A stretch of 31,011 nt of DNA, taken from positions 1 to 31,011 of the forward strand of contig JAKCCY010000020.1 in NCBI GenBank assembly GCA_021838765.1. The letters run 5' to 3'. The stretch's first letter is position 1. The number at the start of each line of letters is the position of its first letter. Made by a program: the position numbers and the translations under genes. Source of the stretch: Nitrospirota bacterium (GTDB taxonomy: Bacteria; Nitrospirota_A; Leptospirillia; Leptospirillales; Leptospirillaceae). Of this stretch, positions 1 through 6,777 are shown one piece after another. Below the pieces are notes generated by a model, which saw only the letters and a list, made by a program, of their open reading frames with translations, was not told the origin of the DNA and did not search any database.

Positions 1-13
1 CTACTTGCAAACG

Positions 14-289
14 TTACCAAAGTCTTGCCGCATTGCTGCTGCAGCCGGCATCTTTCAGGAGGATCGAATAATAGAGATTCCACAACGTCTTTTGATCAAG
101 CCCCATCTCCCGGCCGATGGCCATCCCGATCCGGCATGAGCGAAGACAATGCCCGGGAGGTTGCCCCTCGGTCAGATCAAGCGCATAGGTAAAAGAGGCT
201 ACAACGTCCGATGTTGAAAAAAATCCCTCAGGACGACAGGCCACCTCGTCCTGGACCCAATTAATGTCCGGCATATTCGGAAATGACAT
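14..289 (-). pseudogene. HD-GYP-like N-terminal fragment, interrupted by a stop
   Basis: This 91-residue reading frame resembles the start of HD/HD-GYP phosphohydrolase proteins. It has a stretch ALDLTEGQPPGHCLRSCRIG followed by GREMGL and LLKDAGCSSNAARL, a run typical of cyclic-di-GMP phosphodiesterase-type domains just before the remaining HD and GYP helices. The start is supported by a GGGAG sequence about six bases upstream. The frame then meets a TAA stop (complement of 14-16) directly after AARLW, where family members normally continue for several hundred residues. Beyond the stop the same frame stays open for the four codons left in the window. I infer a nonsense mutation or degraded gene, but a short standalone protein cannot be excluded because the window ends here. 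No HD or GYP catalytic residues lie in the visible part. Confidence 0.55.
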
Positions 290-380
290 GGCGTCTCCCG
301 TTTGGCAGGTAAATTGGCGGTGATTCCGAAAAGGTCTAATACTGTTGCCATTGTCTCACAACCAACGTTTTGCCCGTCAA

Positions 381-420
381 GCATAAAAAGCAAAAAGCGG
401 CATCACCAAAGGATGCCGCT
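381..420 (-). terminator. Rho-independent terminator-like hairpin, leftward
   Basis: A perfect 9-bp stem (396-404 with 412-420, 7-nt loop) is followed on the minus strand by a U-rich tract, TTTTTGCTTTTT. No leftward gene ends just upstream of it. It lies about 90 nt before the minus-strand start at 289, so it may act as a 5' leader attenuator rather than an operon end. Confidence 0.6.
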
Positions 421-432
421 GCTATGGGAATC

Positions 433-489
433 GGACCTTTTCCGCTATCATTACAAAGCCACCGGGCAATGCCTATCGAAAAAAGGTCC
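433..489. other. Candidate structured leader RNA (9-bp closing stem)
   Basis: Perfect 9-nt inverted repeat arms (GGACCTTTT at 433-441, AAAAGGTCC at 481-489) enclose 39 nt. On the minus strand this would be a closed element followed 12 nt later by the terminator at 420-381, an aptamer-plus-terminator type of layout. On the plus strand it lies just before the carbonic anhydrase ribosome-binding site. I do not recognise a known riboswitch class. Confidence 0.35.
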
Positions 490-510
490 AGAGAAACAGG
501 AGGGAATCCC

Positions 511-1089
511 ATGAGCACAATCCTTGATGAAGTGATCAGGTCAAACAAGAACTATGTCCAGTCGTTCGGAGCTAAAAAAGACCTGCAACTGCCACCGGCG
601 CGACATTTTGCCATTTTAACATGCATGGATGCACGAATAGATCCCGCCAAGATGGCCGGCCTTTCCGAAGGAGATGCCCACGTGATCAGGAATGCCGGAG
701 GAAGAGCGTCCGATGATGCGATCCGAAGTCTTGTCATCTCTTACAAGCTCCTTGGAACAAAGGAATGGTTCGTCATCCACCATACCGATTGCGGGATGCA
801 GCTTTTCACCGACGACATCATGCGAAGCCTCCTCGGAAAAAGCCTTGAAACTGCCAGCATCGGGGCTTCCGGATGGGAGGATCATGGACGTGGACCGGGA
901 TCTCCCGAAGGGAAATACGTGAATTTCCTCCCCTTTAAAGATCTGGAAGAAAGTGTTGTCGAAGATGTTCAGCGCATTCGAGGCCACCATCTTGTACCAG
1001 GCAACATCCCCATTTACGGCTTTTTCTATGACGTCAGAACCGGAATACTCAATGAGGTCAGAAAAGCCATGGAAGCCGGAAAGGCCTGA
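511..1089 (+). CDS. Beta-class carbonic anhydrase
   Basis: Predicted zinc enzyme (192 aa) that interconverts CO2 and bicarbonate in the cytoplasm, relevant for carbon supply or pH balance in an autotroph. The zinc-site signature is visible: CMDAR at about residues 38-42 (Cys38, with the Asp40/Arg42 dyad) and HHTDC at 90-94 (His91, Cys94). The sequence [16 protein letters not shown] is typical of the compact beta-carbonic anhydrases. I chose the ATG at 511 because GGAGGG lies 6-7 bases upstream and homology begins there. The frame is open further upstream, from 370, but that stretch reads through the inverted repeat and looks non-coding. The gene is monocistronic and convergent with the lipoprotein gene that follows. 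Confidence 0.9.
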   Translation: MSTILDEVIRSNKNYVQSFGAKKDLQLPPARHFAILTCMDARIDPAKMAGLSEGDAHVIRNAGGRASDDAIRSLVISYKLLGTKEWFVIHHTDCGMQLFTDDIMRSLLGKSLETASIGASGWEDHGRGPGSPEGKYVNFLPFKDLEESVVEDVQRIRGHHLVPGNIPIYGFFYDVRTGILNEVRKAMEAGKA

Positions 1090-1173
1090 CTGGAAACACC
1101 GACTGGCACCAAACCCATTCCGTCAAACCGTCTGTGGGGTCTGGCTCATACCAGGAAGATCTTGCCGACGGTT

Positions 1174-2439
1174 TTACTCTCTCCCGGAATCCTGCTTGCT
1201 TCCGGGATTTCCGTAAACAATAAACGGGACCGTTTTCATCGACCAATCCGAAAGAGGTCTTTTGAGCATTTTCCCCAGGAACTTCTCGAAGCCGTCACGG
1301 TTGAGCTCGAAATAAGGGCTTCCATCCCTATAGAAAGGATGGATGGGGAAGGGCTTTTTGCTGACCAAAATCACGAGGTACTCCTCCGACTCTTTCGTAA
1401 CGCCGGAAGGAAGGGATGCCACAAGGGAAACCCTCGGATCATCCGGAGGATAGCGAAACTCCCCTGGCGAGGTGACAAAAAACTCTTCGGCACTCGACCG
1501 GTAATGGGCGCTTTCAGGAAGCTTCTCCGCCGTAGGGAGGATCCCGACCGCCGATCCTGAAAAACCATATCGGTCAAACACTGCGACATAAAGAGGCTCC
1601 CCGACTGAAAAAAACAGATGCGCACTCTGTCCGCTCTCATAGAATTGCCGATCCAGACGAACATGAAAAAGCGGGCCATCCAATGGTTTTCTGCGAAGTC
1701 TCAGGCGAACCTGAACAGCAAGAAGCCTGACATGAACTCCTTCGATCGTTCTGTCAATTTCCGGAAGCACAGAAGCTTGCATTCCCAGGATATCAAACGC
1801 ATTGCGAATAAAAAGCGATCGTTCGTGGATGGACCCCATCTGGACATTTTGGGAAAAAACAGAACCCTGATAGAGCATCCGCCCTTTCATCAGGGCATCT
1901 TTCATGGCACGTCTCATTGCAATTTCCCGAGCATCCAGAACCCCATACTCCGAAAGACTTGCAAACCCCTTCCCCGTTACATTGAGAACTTCGCCAGAAC
2001 GGATGTTCCCGGTGCGAGAACGGCCAATGGCATTGGGCGTTAGGAAACCATCATGGATCTCTGATTTTCGCAAATAAGCCAGAACCCGAATTCTGCCAGC
2101 CGATTTTATCTCGTAAAAACGGACTTTTCCGGCAAGATTGAGCCTTGATGTGATCACGCTCGAGCTCGCAGAACGGGCCCCCTGCTTTCCCCCCAGGAAT
2201 CTGGAGTGGAGATCAATGACATCGCTTGAAACGACTGCCACAAGGCTCTCAACAGCTTCTTGCTTTGCAATTTTCTTGGCCTTTTCCGGTGACTTGTCCA
2301 AAGTGGAGGATTCACCTGACCCGATGTAGTCAAGAGATGGGTCTGGCCTTTCCAAAGATCCGGCAGGGAGAGCCGCACATCCTGAAAGAAGAAAGACAGC
2401 CATCAGAAATGATATCCGACTCAAGAAAATGACAGACAT
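1174..2439 (-). CDS. Outer-envelope lipoprotein with DUF4384-like domain
   Basis: A 421-residue predicted lipoprotein. The signal peptide has a hydrophobic core FLMAVFLL and lipobox LSGC with Cys21 as the lipidation site. The start at 2439 is set by AGGAGGGGAGA upstream; an in-frame ATG at 2499 would add 20 polar residues before the signal peptide and is unlikely. An early helix (KAKKIAKQEAVESL) resembles the LPP20 style of surface lipoproteins. The C-terminal half (about 265-400) has the DUF4384 pattern: YESGQSAHLFFSVGEPLYVA, then FDRYG, a proline-rich turn and a final strand. DUF4384 proteins are envelope-associated and poorly understood, so no enzymatic role is assigned. The gene lies downstream of the microprotein at 2651-2764, separated by stacked terminators, so it probably has its own promoter. 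Confidence 0.75.
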   Translation of the reverse strand: MSVIFLSRISFLMAVFLLSGCAALPAGSLERPDPSLDYIGSGESSTLDKSPEKAKKIAKQEAVESLVAVVSSDVIDLHSRFLGGKQGARSASSSVITSRLNLAGKVRFYEIKSAGRIRVLAYLRKSEIHDGFLTPNAIGRSRTGNIRSGEVLNVTGKGFASLSEYGVLDAREIAMRRAMKDALMKGRMLYQGSVFSQNVQMGSIHERSLFIRNAFDILGMQASVLPEIDRTIEGVHVRLLAVQVRLRLRRKPLDGPLFHVRLDRQFYESGQSAHLFFSVGEPLYVAVFDRYGFSGSAVGILPTAEKLPESAHYRSSAEEFFVTSPGEFRYPPDDPRVSLVASLPSGVTKESEEYLVILVSKKPFPIHPFYRDGSPYFELNRDGFEKFLGKMLKRPLSDWSMKTVPFIVYGNPGSKQDSGRE

Positions 2440-2553
2440 GAAATCTCCCCTCCTGATAGAACGGATCCGGCCGATCGGACAAGTCCCAAAAAATTTCATC
2501 AGCGGGGGTCACGCGGGAAAAGATTGAGAGCTTGGATGAAAGAAACCGAGGAA

Positions 2554-2580
2554 GAAAAAACGGGAGGATAGACCTCCCGT
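2554..2580 (-). terminator. Strong rho-independent terminator
   Basis: An 8-bp perfect stem (2560-2567 with 2573-2580, 5-nt loop) is followed on the minus strand by six T residues. It is the last of three hairpins downstream of the 37-residue membrane protein. Confidence 0.85.
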
Positions 2581-2586
2581 CCGGAA

Positions 2587-2612
2587 CAAAAAACTCCCCG
2601 GCAGGGCCGGAG
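2587..2612 (-). terminator. Terminator-like GC hairpin with T run
   Basis: On the minus strand, CTCCGGC pairs with GCC..GGAG around a short loop, with a two-base bulge, and is followed by GTTTTTT. It lies between the hairpin next to the microprotein stop and the strong terminator at 2580. Confidence 0.6.
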
Positions 2613-2618
2613 AGAAAA

Positions 2619-2643
2619 CCCCCTGAAATTGAAAGCGAGGGGG
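2619..2643 (-). terminator. Hairpin with short T run just after the microprotein stop
   Basis: Six pairs (CCCCCT with AGGGGG) enclose a 13-nt loop, followed on the minus strand by TTTTC. It begins 8 nt after the stop codon at 2651-2653. Its short T run makes it the weakest of the three; it may protect the 3' end. Confidence 0.45.
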
Positions 2644-2650
2644 AAGGGAT

Positions 2651-2764
2651 TTACTTCTGGGAGGAAGAGGTAACGAGTCCCCAGGAGAAAAGGATGATAA
2701 CAACTGCCAGAAGAGCCATCCAGGAGCCGAGGCCCACATTGTTTGGAACCATGTTCTCTGTCAT
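2651..2764 (-). CDS. 37-residue single-pass membrane microprotein
   Basis: A short gene encoding MTENMVPNNVGLGSW, then a hydrophobic segment MALLAVVIILFSWGLV (residues 16-31) and a polar tail TSSSQK. That gives one transmembrane helix, probably with the N-terminus outside or periplasmic. GGAGGG lies 8 bases before the ATG. A near-consensus sigma-70 promoter lies about 145 nt upstream and three terminator-like hairpins lie downstream, so it appears to be an independent, well-expressed transcription unit. Its start overlaps the stop of a 28-codon leader ORF (ATGA). Size and topology resemble small accessory subunits of respiratory oxidases, but no motif proves this and the function is unassigned. 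Confidence 0.7.
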   Translation of the reverse strand: MTENMVPNNVGLGSWMALLAVVIILFSWGLVTSSSQK

Positions 2765-2847
2765 TTCTCTAACCCTCCATCAACCAACGGGATCGGCCAA
2801 ACCCCAAACAAACGGAACAGACAATAATACGTATACTTACTTAACAT
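2761..2847 (-). CDS. Possible 28-codon leader ORF before the microprotein
   Basis: Starts at ATG 2847 after GTGAGG about five bases upstream, and its TGA overlaps the ATG of the membrane microprotein as ATGA. The peptide (MLSKYTYYCLFRLFGVWPIP and eight more residues) is aromatic and unlike known proteins. The tight overlap suggests translational coupling, but the frame is short enough to arise by chance. Confidence 0.4.
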   Translation of the reverse strand: MLSKYTYYCLFRLFGVWPIPLVDGGLEK

Positions 2848-2910
2848 AAGTCCCTCACCGCTACCGGAGATCAAAAACGGTCTTTGCCCCGGTATTGGAC
2901 CAGCTCTTAC

Positions 2911-2939
2911 AATATAGGAAGACATCGTTTTATTGTCAA
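2911..2939 (-). promoter_or_regulatory. Sigma-70 promoter, leftward
   Basis: On the minus strand a perfect -35 TTGACA (2939-2934) is followed by a 17-bp spacer and -10 TATATT (2916-2911). Transcription would start near 2904 and leave a leader of about 140 nt before the 37-residue gene. Confidence 0.8.
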
Positions 2940-2961
2940 GCGGAGAAGGATCACCGATAAT
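2933..2961 (+). promoter_or_regulatory. Sigma-70 promoter, rightward, sharing its -35 with the leftward one
   Basis: TTGTCA (2933-2938), a 17-bp spacer and GATAAT (2956-2961) lie about 100 bp before the CorC-like gene. The -35 box is the complement, shifted by one base, of the leftward -35 box, so the two promoters could not easily be occupied together. Confidence 0.6.
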
Positions 2962-3064
2962 GAATCAATGGCTTCTCGTCAGGATCCTTCGGATGTGCCT
3001 CTTGGCAAAAAACAACGGAACTCATCCGATGGTCTTCGTGTTTTAACTTTTTTCTAAGGAGCGT

Positions 3065-4420
3065 ATGGTTCCACTTTGGCTTGATGCCTTGGCAATCGTT
3101 CTTCTCGTACTGATCAACGCCATCCTTGCCGCTGCGGAAATCTCCACTATTTCCCTGAGACTCTCGAGGGCACACCAGATCGCGCAAGCCGGAACACCCG
3201 AATCTGAAGCACTGCTCAAACTCAGAAGGGATCCGGAACGCTTTGTCGCGACCGTTCAGGTTCTGATGACGCTGATCACCTCCATGGCATCGGCACTGAC
3301 CGGAACCGTGACCTATGAAATCCTGAAACCCCTTCTCCTCACATCCCCCATGGTTGAGAAGTTCCATTTCCTTTTGCCCCTGTCCGTTTCCGGAATCATC
3401 CTGCTCCAGGTTTACGGAATGCTCGTGTTGGGAGAAATTGCCCCGAAGACCCTTGCCATCCAGCAAAACGAAAGGATCGCACTGTCCCTTTCCCGGCCGA
3501 TCCTGTTTCTCTCCGAGTTTTTACGCGTCCCGGTCCTTTTTGTCACAACAACAAGCCAATGGATCCTGAGGTCGTTCGGGATCAAGCCAGGAAGCAGCGT
3601 TTATCCCATCAGTCCGGAAGAGCTTGACCTTCTTCTGAAAGAAGGCACGGAGCAGGGCGTCATCAACAGGACAGAACAGGACCTGATCCAGAGCGTCTTC
3701 AAGTTCACAGACATCTCCGTGCGGGAGGTGATGGTCCCCAGGGTCAAGATGATCACGATCGATGCCAAGATGGGGATGGACGAGGCCGTCCACTTTCTCG
3801 CGGATCACCGTTTCTCCCGCTACCCGGTTATCCGTGAGGGATCGCCTGATGTGATCGGGATTCTCTATTACAAGGATATTCTCGAGCAGATTGCGCGGAA
3901 GAACCCCACCAGGATAGAAACATTGATCCACGCTCCCTACTTTATTCCCGAAACGATGAAGGTTGCTCACACCCTCAAGGAAATGCAGAAAAGAAGAACC
4001 CAGATGGCTCTTGTCCTGAATGAGTACGGATCCCTTGAAGGTCTGGTCACAATGGAGGACCTGCTTGAAGAGCTGGTCGGAGAGATCGAAGACGAGAGCG
4101 ATGATATCCAGAAGCCGGTGGAACGACTCAAAGACGGATCTTACCTTGTCGACGGATCCCTCTCCGTCAGGGATCTTCGGGAAGATTTCGGCCTTGCCAT
4201 TCCTGAAGGCGATGAATACGAGACACTTGCAGGATTTGTTCTCTCTCAGCTGCAGACCATTCCGAGGGGAGGGGAGTTTTTTTATCTCCCGAAATTGAAA
4301 GTGACGATTGTCGACATGGACAAGCACCGGGTATCGAGAGTCAAGATCGAGCCTGTTTCGGAAACGCCGAACGACACCCTCCCCGCACAAACACAATCTG
4401 ACAGACAAAGGAAACCCTGA
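3065..4420 (+). CDS. CorC/HlyC (CNNM-type) membrane protein with CBS pair
   Basis: A 451-residue member of the hemolysin C/CorC/CNNM family, linked to magnesium, cobalt or other cation export. The N-terminal DUF21 membrane domain (about 1-195) opens with helix [20 protein letters not shown] and the family signature AAEIS. A CBS domain pair (about 215-335) carries [11 protein letters not shown] and [28 protein letters not shown] then leads into the CorC_HlyC C-terminal domain (about 350-430). AAGGAG lies just upstream of the ATG. The stop overlaps the next start (TGATG), so this is the first gene of a three-gene operon. The exact ion cannot be read from sequence. Confidence 0.9.
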   Translation: MVPLWLDALAIVLLVLINAILAAAEISTISLRLSRAHQIAQAGTPESEALLKLRRDPERFVATVQVLMTLITSMASALTGTVTYEILKPLLLTSPMVEKFHFLLPLSVSGIILLQVYGMLVLGEIAPKTLAIQQNERIALSLSRPILFLSEFLRVPVLFVTTTSQWILRSFGIKPGSSVYPISPEELDLLLKEGTEQGVINRTEQDLIQSVFKFTDISVREVMVPRVKMITIDAKMGMDEAVHFLADHRFSRYPVIREGSPDVIGILYYKDILEQIARKNPTRIETLIHAPYFIPETMKVAHTLKEMQKRRTQMALVLNEYGSLEGLVTMEDLLEELVGEIEDESDDIQKPVERLKDGSYLVDGSLSVRDLREDFGLAIPEGDEYETLAGFVLSQLQTIPRGGEFFYLPKLKVTIVDMDKHRVSRVKIEPVSETPNDTLPAQTQSDRQRKP

Positions 4421-5022
4421 TGTTTGATTTTCTCTTGGCTCCCTTTCGAAAGTTCAAACCGAGAGACTGGCTTGTCATCCTTGGGGGGCTGTTCGTGGGC
4501 CTTGCCGTTTCGGCCATGTTCAAATCCATGACACTTAAGGAATCCCGTCCCCAGGCAGAAAGACCCGGTGGCCCCATCACCTCGACTCAAGCCCCCCTTG
4601 CCTTTTCTCTCAAGAAAAACGGTCTTTATCAGGACCGGAACATCTCCCTGTCTGCCGTTTCAATGAGATCCGGCTCCCAAAATGTCCACCTCCAGATTGC
4701 CGTTGACTTCCATCCTCCGGAGGGGACCCCCTATGTCGAAATCGGCTCCTATGAGCCTCCGACAATGGTGGATGCCCGGGGAGGACTGATTTTGGGAACA
4801 TTCAATCCCCCACCGGACCATCATTTCCACAAGGGAGACCGCATGACATCGATCCTGACCTTTCCTGGAAAACCAGCCACCTATCCGGTAACAGTCACCA
4901 TTTTTCTTGCCGAACGCATCGGTGGACGGTTTCATATGAAATCCATCTCGTTGACCGGACTCCAGAGTGAGCCGGCATCTCCGGCCAAACCACTTGCCAT
5001 GAAAAAAGGATCCGCATCGTGA
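4420..5022 (+). CDS. Membrane-anchored periplasmic protein, function unknown
   Basis: A 200-residue protein that I do not assign to a family. It has a short cytoplasmic start, one transmembrane helix (about residues 17-35, WLVILGGLFVGLAVSAMF), a proline-rich linker, and a beta-rich periplasmic part (about 60-185). The latter alternates strands such as NVHLQIAVDF and YPVTVTIFL, suggesting an immunoglobulin-like or beta-sandwich fold. It is coupled on both sides: its start overlaps the CorC-like stop as TGATG and its stop overlaps the next start as GTGA. A function with the two neighbouring membrane proteins is likely but undefined. Confidence 0.75.
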   Translation: MFDFLLAPFRKFKPRDWLVILGGLFVGLAVSAMFKSMTLKESRPQAERPGGPITSTQAPLAFSLKKNGLYQDRNISLSAVSMRSGSQNVHLQIAVDFHPPEGTPYVEIGSYEPPTMVDARGGLILGTFNPPPDHHFHKGDRMTSILTFPGKPATYPVTVTIFLAERIGGRFHMKSISLTGLQSEPASPAKPLAMKKGSAS

Positions 5023-6116
5023 CAGACAATACCTCTCATGAAAGCACAGAAAAAGACCCTCATAACGTCTCAACAGGAATCCAGGACACCCAGGGCGGAC
5101 GCCGGAGGCTTGAGGAGTCCGACTTTCGTCCCGATCCGGAAATTCGGGCCAGAAACGAAAATTTCATGATGACCATCATGGCCGTTTCATTTACGATGAT
5201 CATTGCGCTGATCCTTGCCATGTCCGGACTGACAAGCGCTTTCATGGCCGATCAGGTCAAGGGGCTGAGACTCGTTGCCTGGTCAATGGCCCTTTTCGTA
5301 CCGGCCACCATTTTGCATTTGATCGTCGCAAAAATATGGCTCGGGGGTCTGGTAACAGAGAACATCAAGAAAAATGCTCACCTGCTTGTCATCTCATTGC
5401 TGGGAGCCATTCTTTTTCTCTGGGCGCTGTCTTCAAATACCGTATTTGTTTTTGCCGGGTTCATCGGAGCCAACATCTTCTTTCCCCTTTTTGGCCGCTA
5501 CATTCTTTCCCTCGAGCAGCCGTTCCCCAAAACCCACATGGGCTCATTCAACCTTACGCCATTTAGCAGAACGTCCATGATCATGATCCTCTTTATCGGT
5601 GTTATCGTGGGAATGGGCATCGGGATGGAAGATGCAGGAAGCCAGGCCACCGGGAGAGGTCTCTTTGCCAGAAACATTGTGGCTAAAAGAATCGGCATGA
5701 CACACCGCTCAATCGACCTGATCTTTTACCACCTGATCAAACCGTACAGGGTGGTTGAAGCCATCACCACTGCCAGAAAGAGGGGCGTCGCGGTCAGGAT
5801 CCTGATCAGGAAGGGAACGCTTCTGGTCAACGCATCAGACATTCAGGAGCTTCTCCGGGCGGGCGCCATCGTCCGGGTTCTTCCTCCGGACACGCCTTCA
5901 TGGCTCAGGCCCTATCTCATCATCGACAAACGGATCCTGATCCAGGGATCAAAGGGCTGGGCCGACGACCCTATTCCCTTTCAAAGACAGCTTGTCATTC
6001 AGGCCAACCTGATCCTTTTCGAGCGCATCCGAAGGATGGAGAACACCTTCGACATCCTGTGGGAACATTCAAAGGCCGTTCCTCTGCTCCAGACAACATC
6101 CCCGTCGAAAATCTGA
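5019..6116 (+). CDS. Membrane protein with degenerate phospholipase-D-like domain
   Basis: A 365-residue protein starting at GTG 5019 with a GTGA overlap. About 48 polar residues are followed by transmembrane helices (near 50-70, 85-105, 120-160 and 186-203), then a soluble C-terminal domain (about 215-355). That domain has the PLD pattern: YRVVEAITTARKRGVAVRIL, then a loop, IQELLRAGAIVRVL, LIIDKRILIQGSKGW, and a final helix ending FDILWEHSK. The HxK(x)4D catalytic motif is absent: where it should be, the sequence reads WLRPYLIIDKRIL, with no histidine. It therefore cannot use normal PLD chemistry and may bind lipid or nucleic acid, or act structurally. The PLD assignment is by pattern only. 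Confidence 0.65.
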   Translation: MTDNTSHESTEKDPHNVSTGIQDTQGGRRRLEESDFRPDPEIRARNENFMMTIMAVSFTMIIALILAMSGLTSAFMADQVKGLRLVAWSMALFVPATILHLIVAKIWLGGLVTENIKKNAHLLVISLLGAILFLWALSSNTVFVFAGFIGANIFFPLFGRYILSLEQPFPKTHMGSFNLTPFSRTSMIMILFIGVIVGMGIGMEDAGSQATGRGLFARNIVAKRIGMTHRSIDLIFYHLIKPYRVVEAITTARKRGVAVRILIRKGTLLVNASDIQELLRAGAIVRVLPPDTPSWLRPYLIIDKRILIQGSKGWADDPIPFQRQLVIQANLILFERIRRMENTFDILWEHSKAVPLLQTTSPSKI

Positions 6117-6127
6117 CCGAATCTTTT

Positions 6128-6155
6128 CCACTGGCCTGTGATCCCGGGCCAGTGG
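6128..6155 (+). terminator. Stem-loop after the three-gene operon
   Basis: A 9-bp perfect stem (6128-6136 with 6147-6155, 10-nt loop) lies 12 nt after the stop. The downstream sequence is only moderately pyrimidine-rich, so it is a weak terminator or an mRNA-stabilising hairpin. Confidence 0.45.
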
Positions 6156-6243
6156 AGTCATACCTCTCCTCCTTTACCATGATTATGCCTGCCCAACTCA
6201 CCCAGACTGTTCCCCGGACACACGACATCTCTTGGGCAAGCAC

Positions 6244-6272
6244 TTGACACAACATGGATTGCTTGGTAAATT
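6244..6272 (+). promoter_or_regulatory. isc operon promoter
   Basis: TTGACA (6244-6249), a 17-bp spacer and TAAATT (6267-6272) lie about 50 bp before iscR. The -10 box overlaps the left end of the palindrome at 6271-6301. Confidence 0.8.
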
Positions 6273-6301
6273 TATCTCGGACCTAATTGGTCTGCGATAA
6301 A
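6271..6301. promoter_or_regulatory. Candidate IscR operator: 31-bp imperfect palindrome
   Basis: Outer arms TTTATC (6271-6276) and GATAAA (6296-6301) match perfectly. Inner arms CGGACC and GGTCTG flank the centre TAATT with one mismatched pair. The palindrome covers the end of the -10 box and the predicted start of transcription. Rrf2-family regulators bind such dyads, and the first gene downstream encodes one, so I infer autorepression. Confidence 0.65.
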
Positions 6302-6321
6302 ACAAGTCGGAGAAAAAGGTT

Positions 6322-6777
6322 GTGCTGAAACTGACCAAAAAAGTGGATTATGCGCTTCTTTCCCTGAACTTCATGTCCCATCAGGATGAAGGAGCCATAA
6401 CAAATATCAGGGAGATTGCAGACGCCCACCAGATTCCTCCTGAGATTCTGGCAAAAGTTCTGACCGCCCTCGCCAAAAAAGGCTTGATTCAAAGCTATCA
6501 GGCCCCCCGGGGAGGGTATTCGCTGAAGAAGGCGACATCAGAGATCTCGATTCTCGATGTCATTTCAGCAGTGGAGGGGCCCGTGGTCATTCTCTCCTGC
6601 TCCGAAGGCGGTGATCGGGTGTGCCAGCAGATATCGAGCTGTGATGTCAGGTCCCCCCTCGAGAAGATCCAGGGAAAGATTCTCTGGTTACTGGAAACAA
6701 TGACTCTTGACGAATTCATTCACGATGTACCCGATGCCCTAGGAGTAGCCAATGGACGATTTGATTTACTTAGATAA
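6322..6777 (+). CDS. iscR: Rrf2-family Fe-S sensing repressor IscR
   Basis: A 151-residue winged-helix regulator expected to repress the isc operon when it carries an Fe-S cluster. The N-terminal half has the Rrf2 pattern: KLTKKVDYALLSL, IREIADAHQIPPEILAKVL (recognition helix) and the wing QAPRGGYSLKK. Three cysteines (93, 101, 107) lie in the expected ligand loop, spaced 7 and 5 rather than the 5 and 5 of E. coli IscR, and without the nearby histidine, so the fourth ligand is unclear. The start is GTG at 6322 with GGAG about nine bases upstream. It overlaps iscS by 26 nt. The palindrome upstream is the probable operator. Confidence 0.9.
   Translation: MLKLTKKVDYALLSLNFMSHQDEGAITNIREIADAHQIPPEILAKVLTALAKKGLIQSYQAPRGGYSLKKATSEISILDVISAVEGPVVILSCSEGGDRVCQQISSCDVRSPLEKIQGKILWLLETMTLDEFIHDVPDALGVANGRFDLLR

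Noticed and set aside
312..342. Promoter for carbonic anhydrase (TTGGCG and TAATAC)
   Set aside because: The spacing is good but the -10 box matches consensus at only three positions, too weak to list.
419..490. tRNA-like stretch on the minus strand (GGTCCGATTCC resembles a T-loop)
   Set aside because: The would-be T stem has only two pairs, no acceptor stem can be formed, and no convincing anticodon arm exists. The inverted repeat is better explained as a leader structure.
2960..3046. 28-codon plus-strand ORF before the CorC-type gene
   Set aside because: No proper ribosome-binding site, it overlaps the -10 box of the rightward promoter, and no coupling to the downstream start.
3521..4408. 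295-residue open frame antisense to the CorC-type gene
   Set aside because: It is a mirror frame of a clearly conserved gene, with His/Asp-rich low-complexity composition and no ribosome-binding site.
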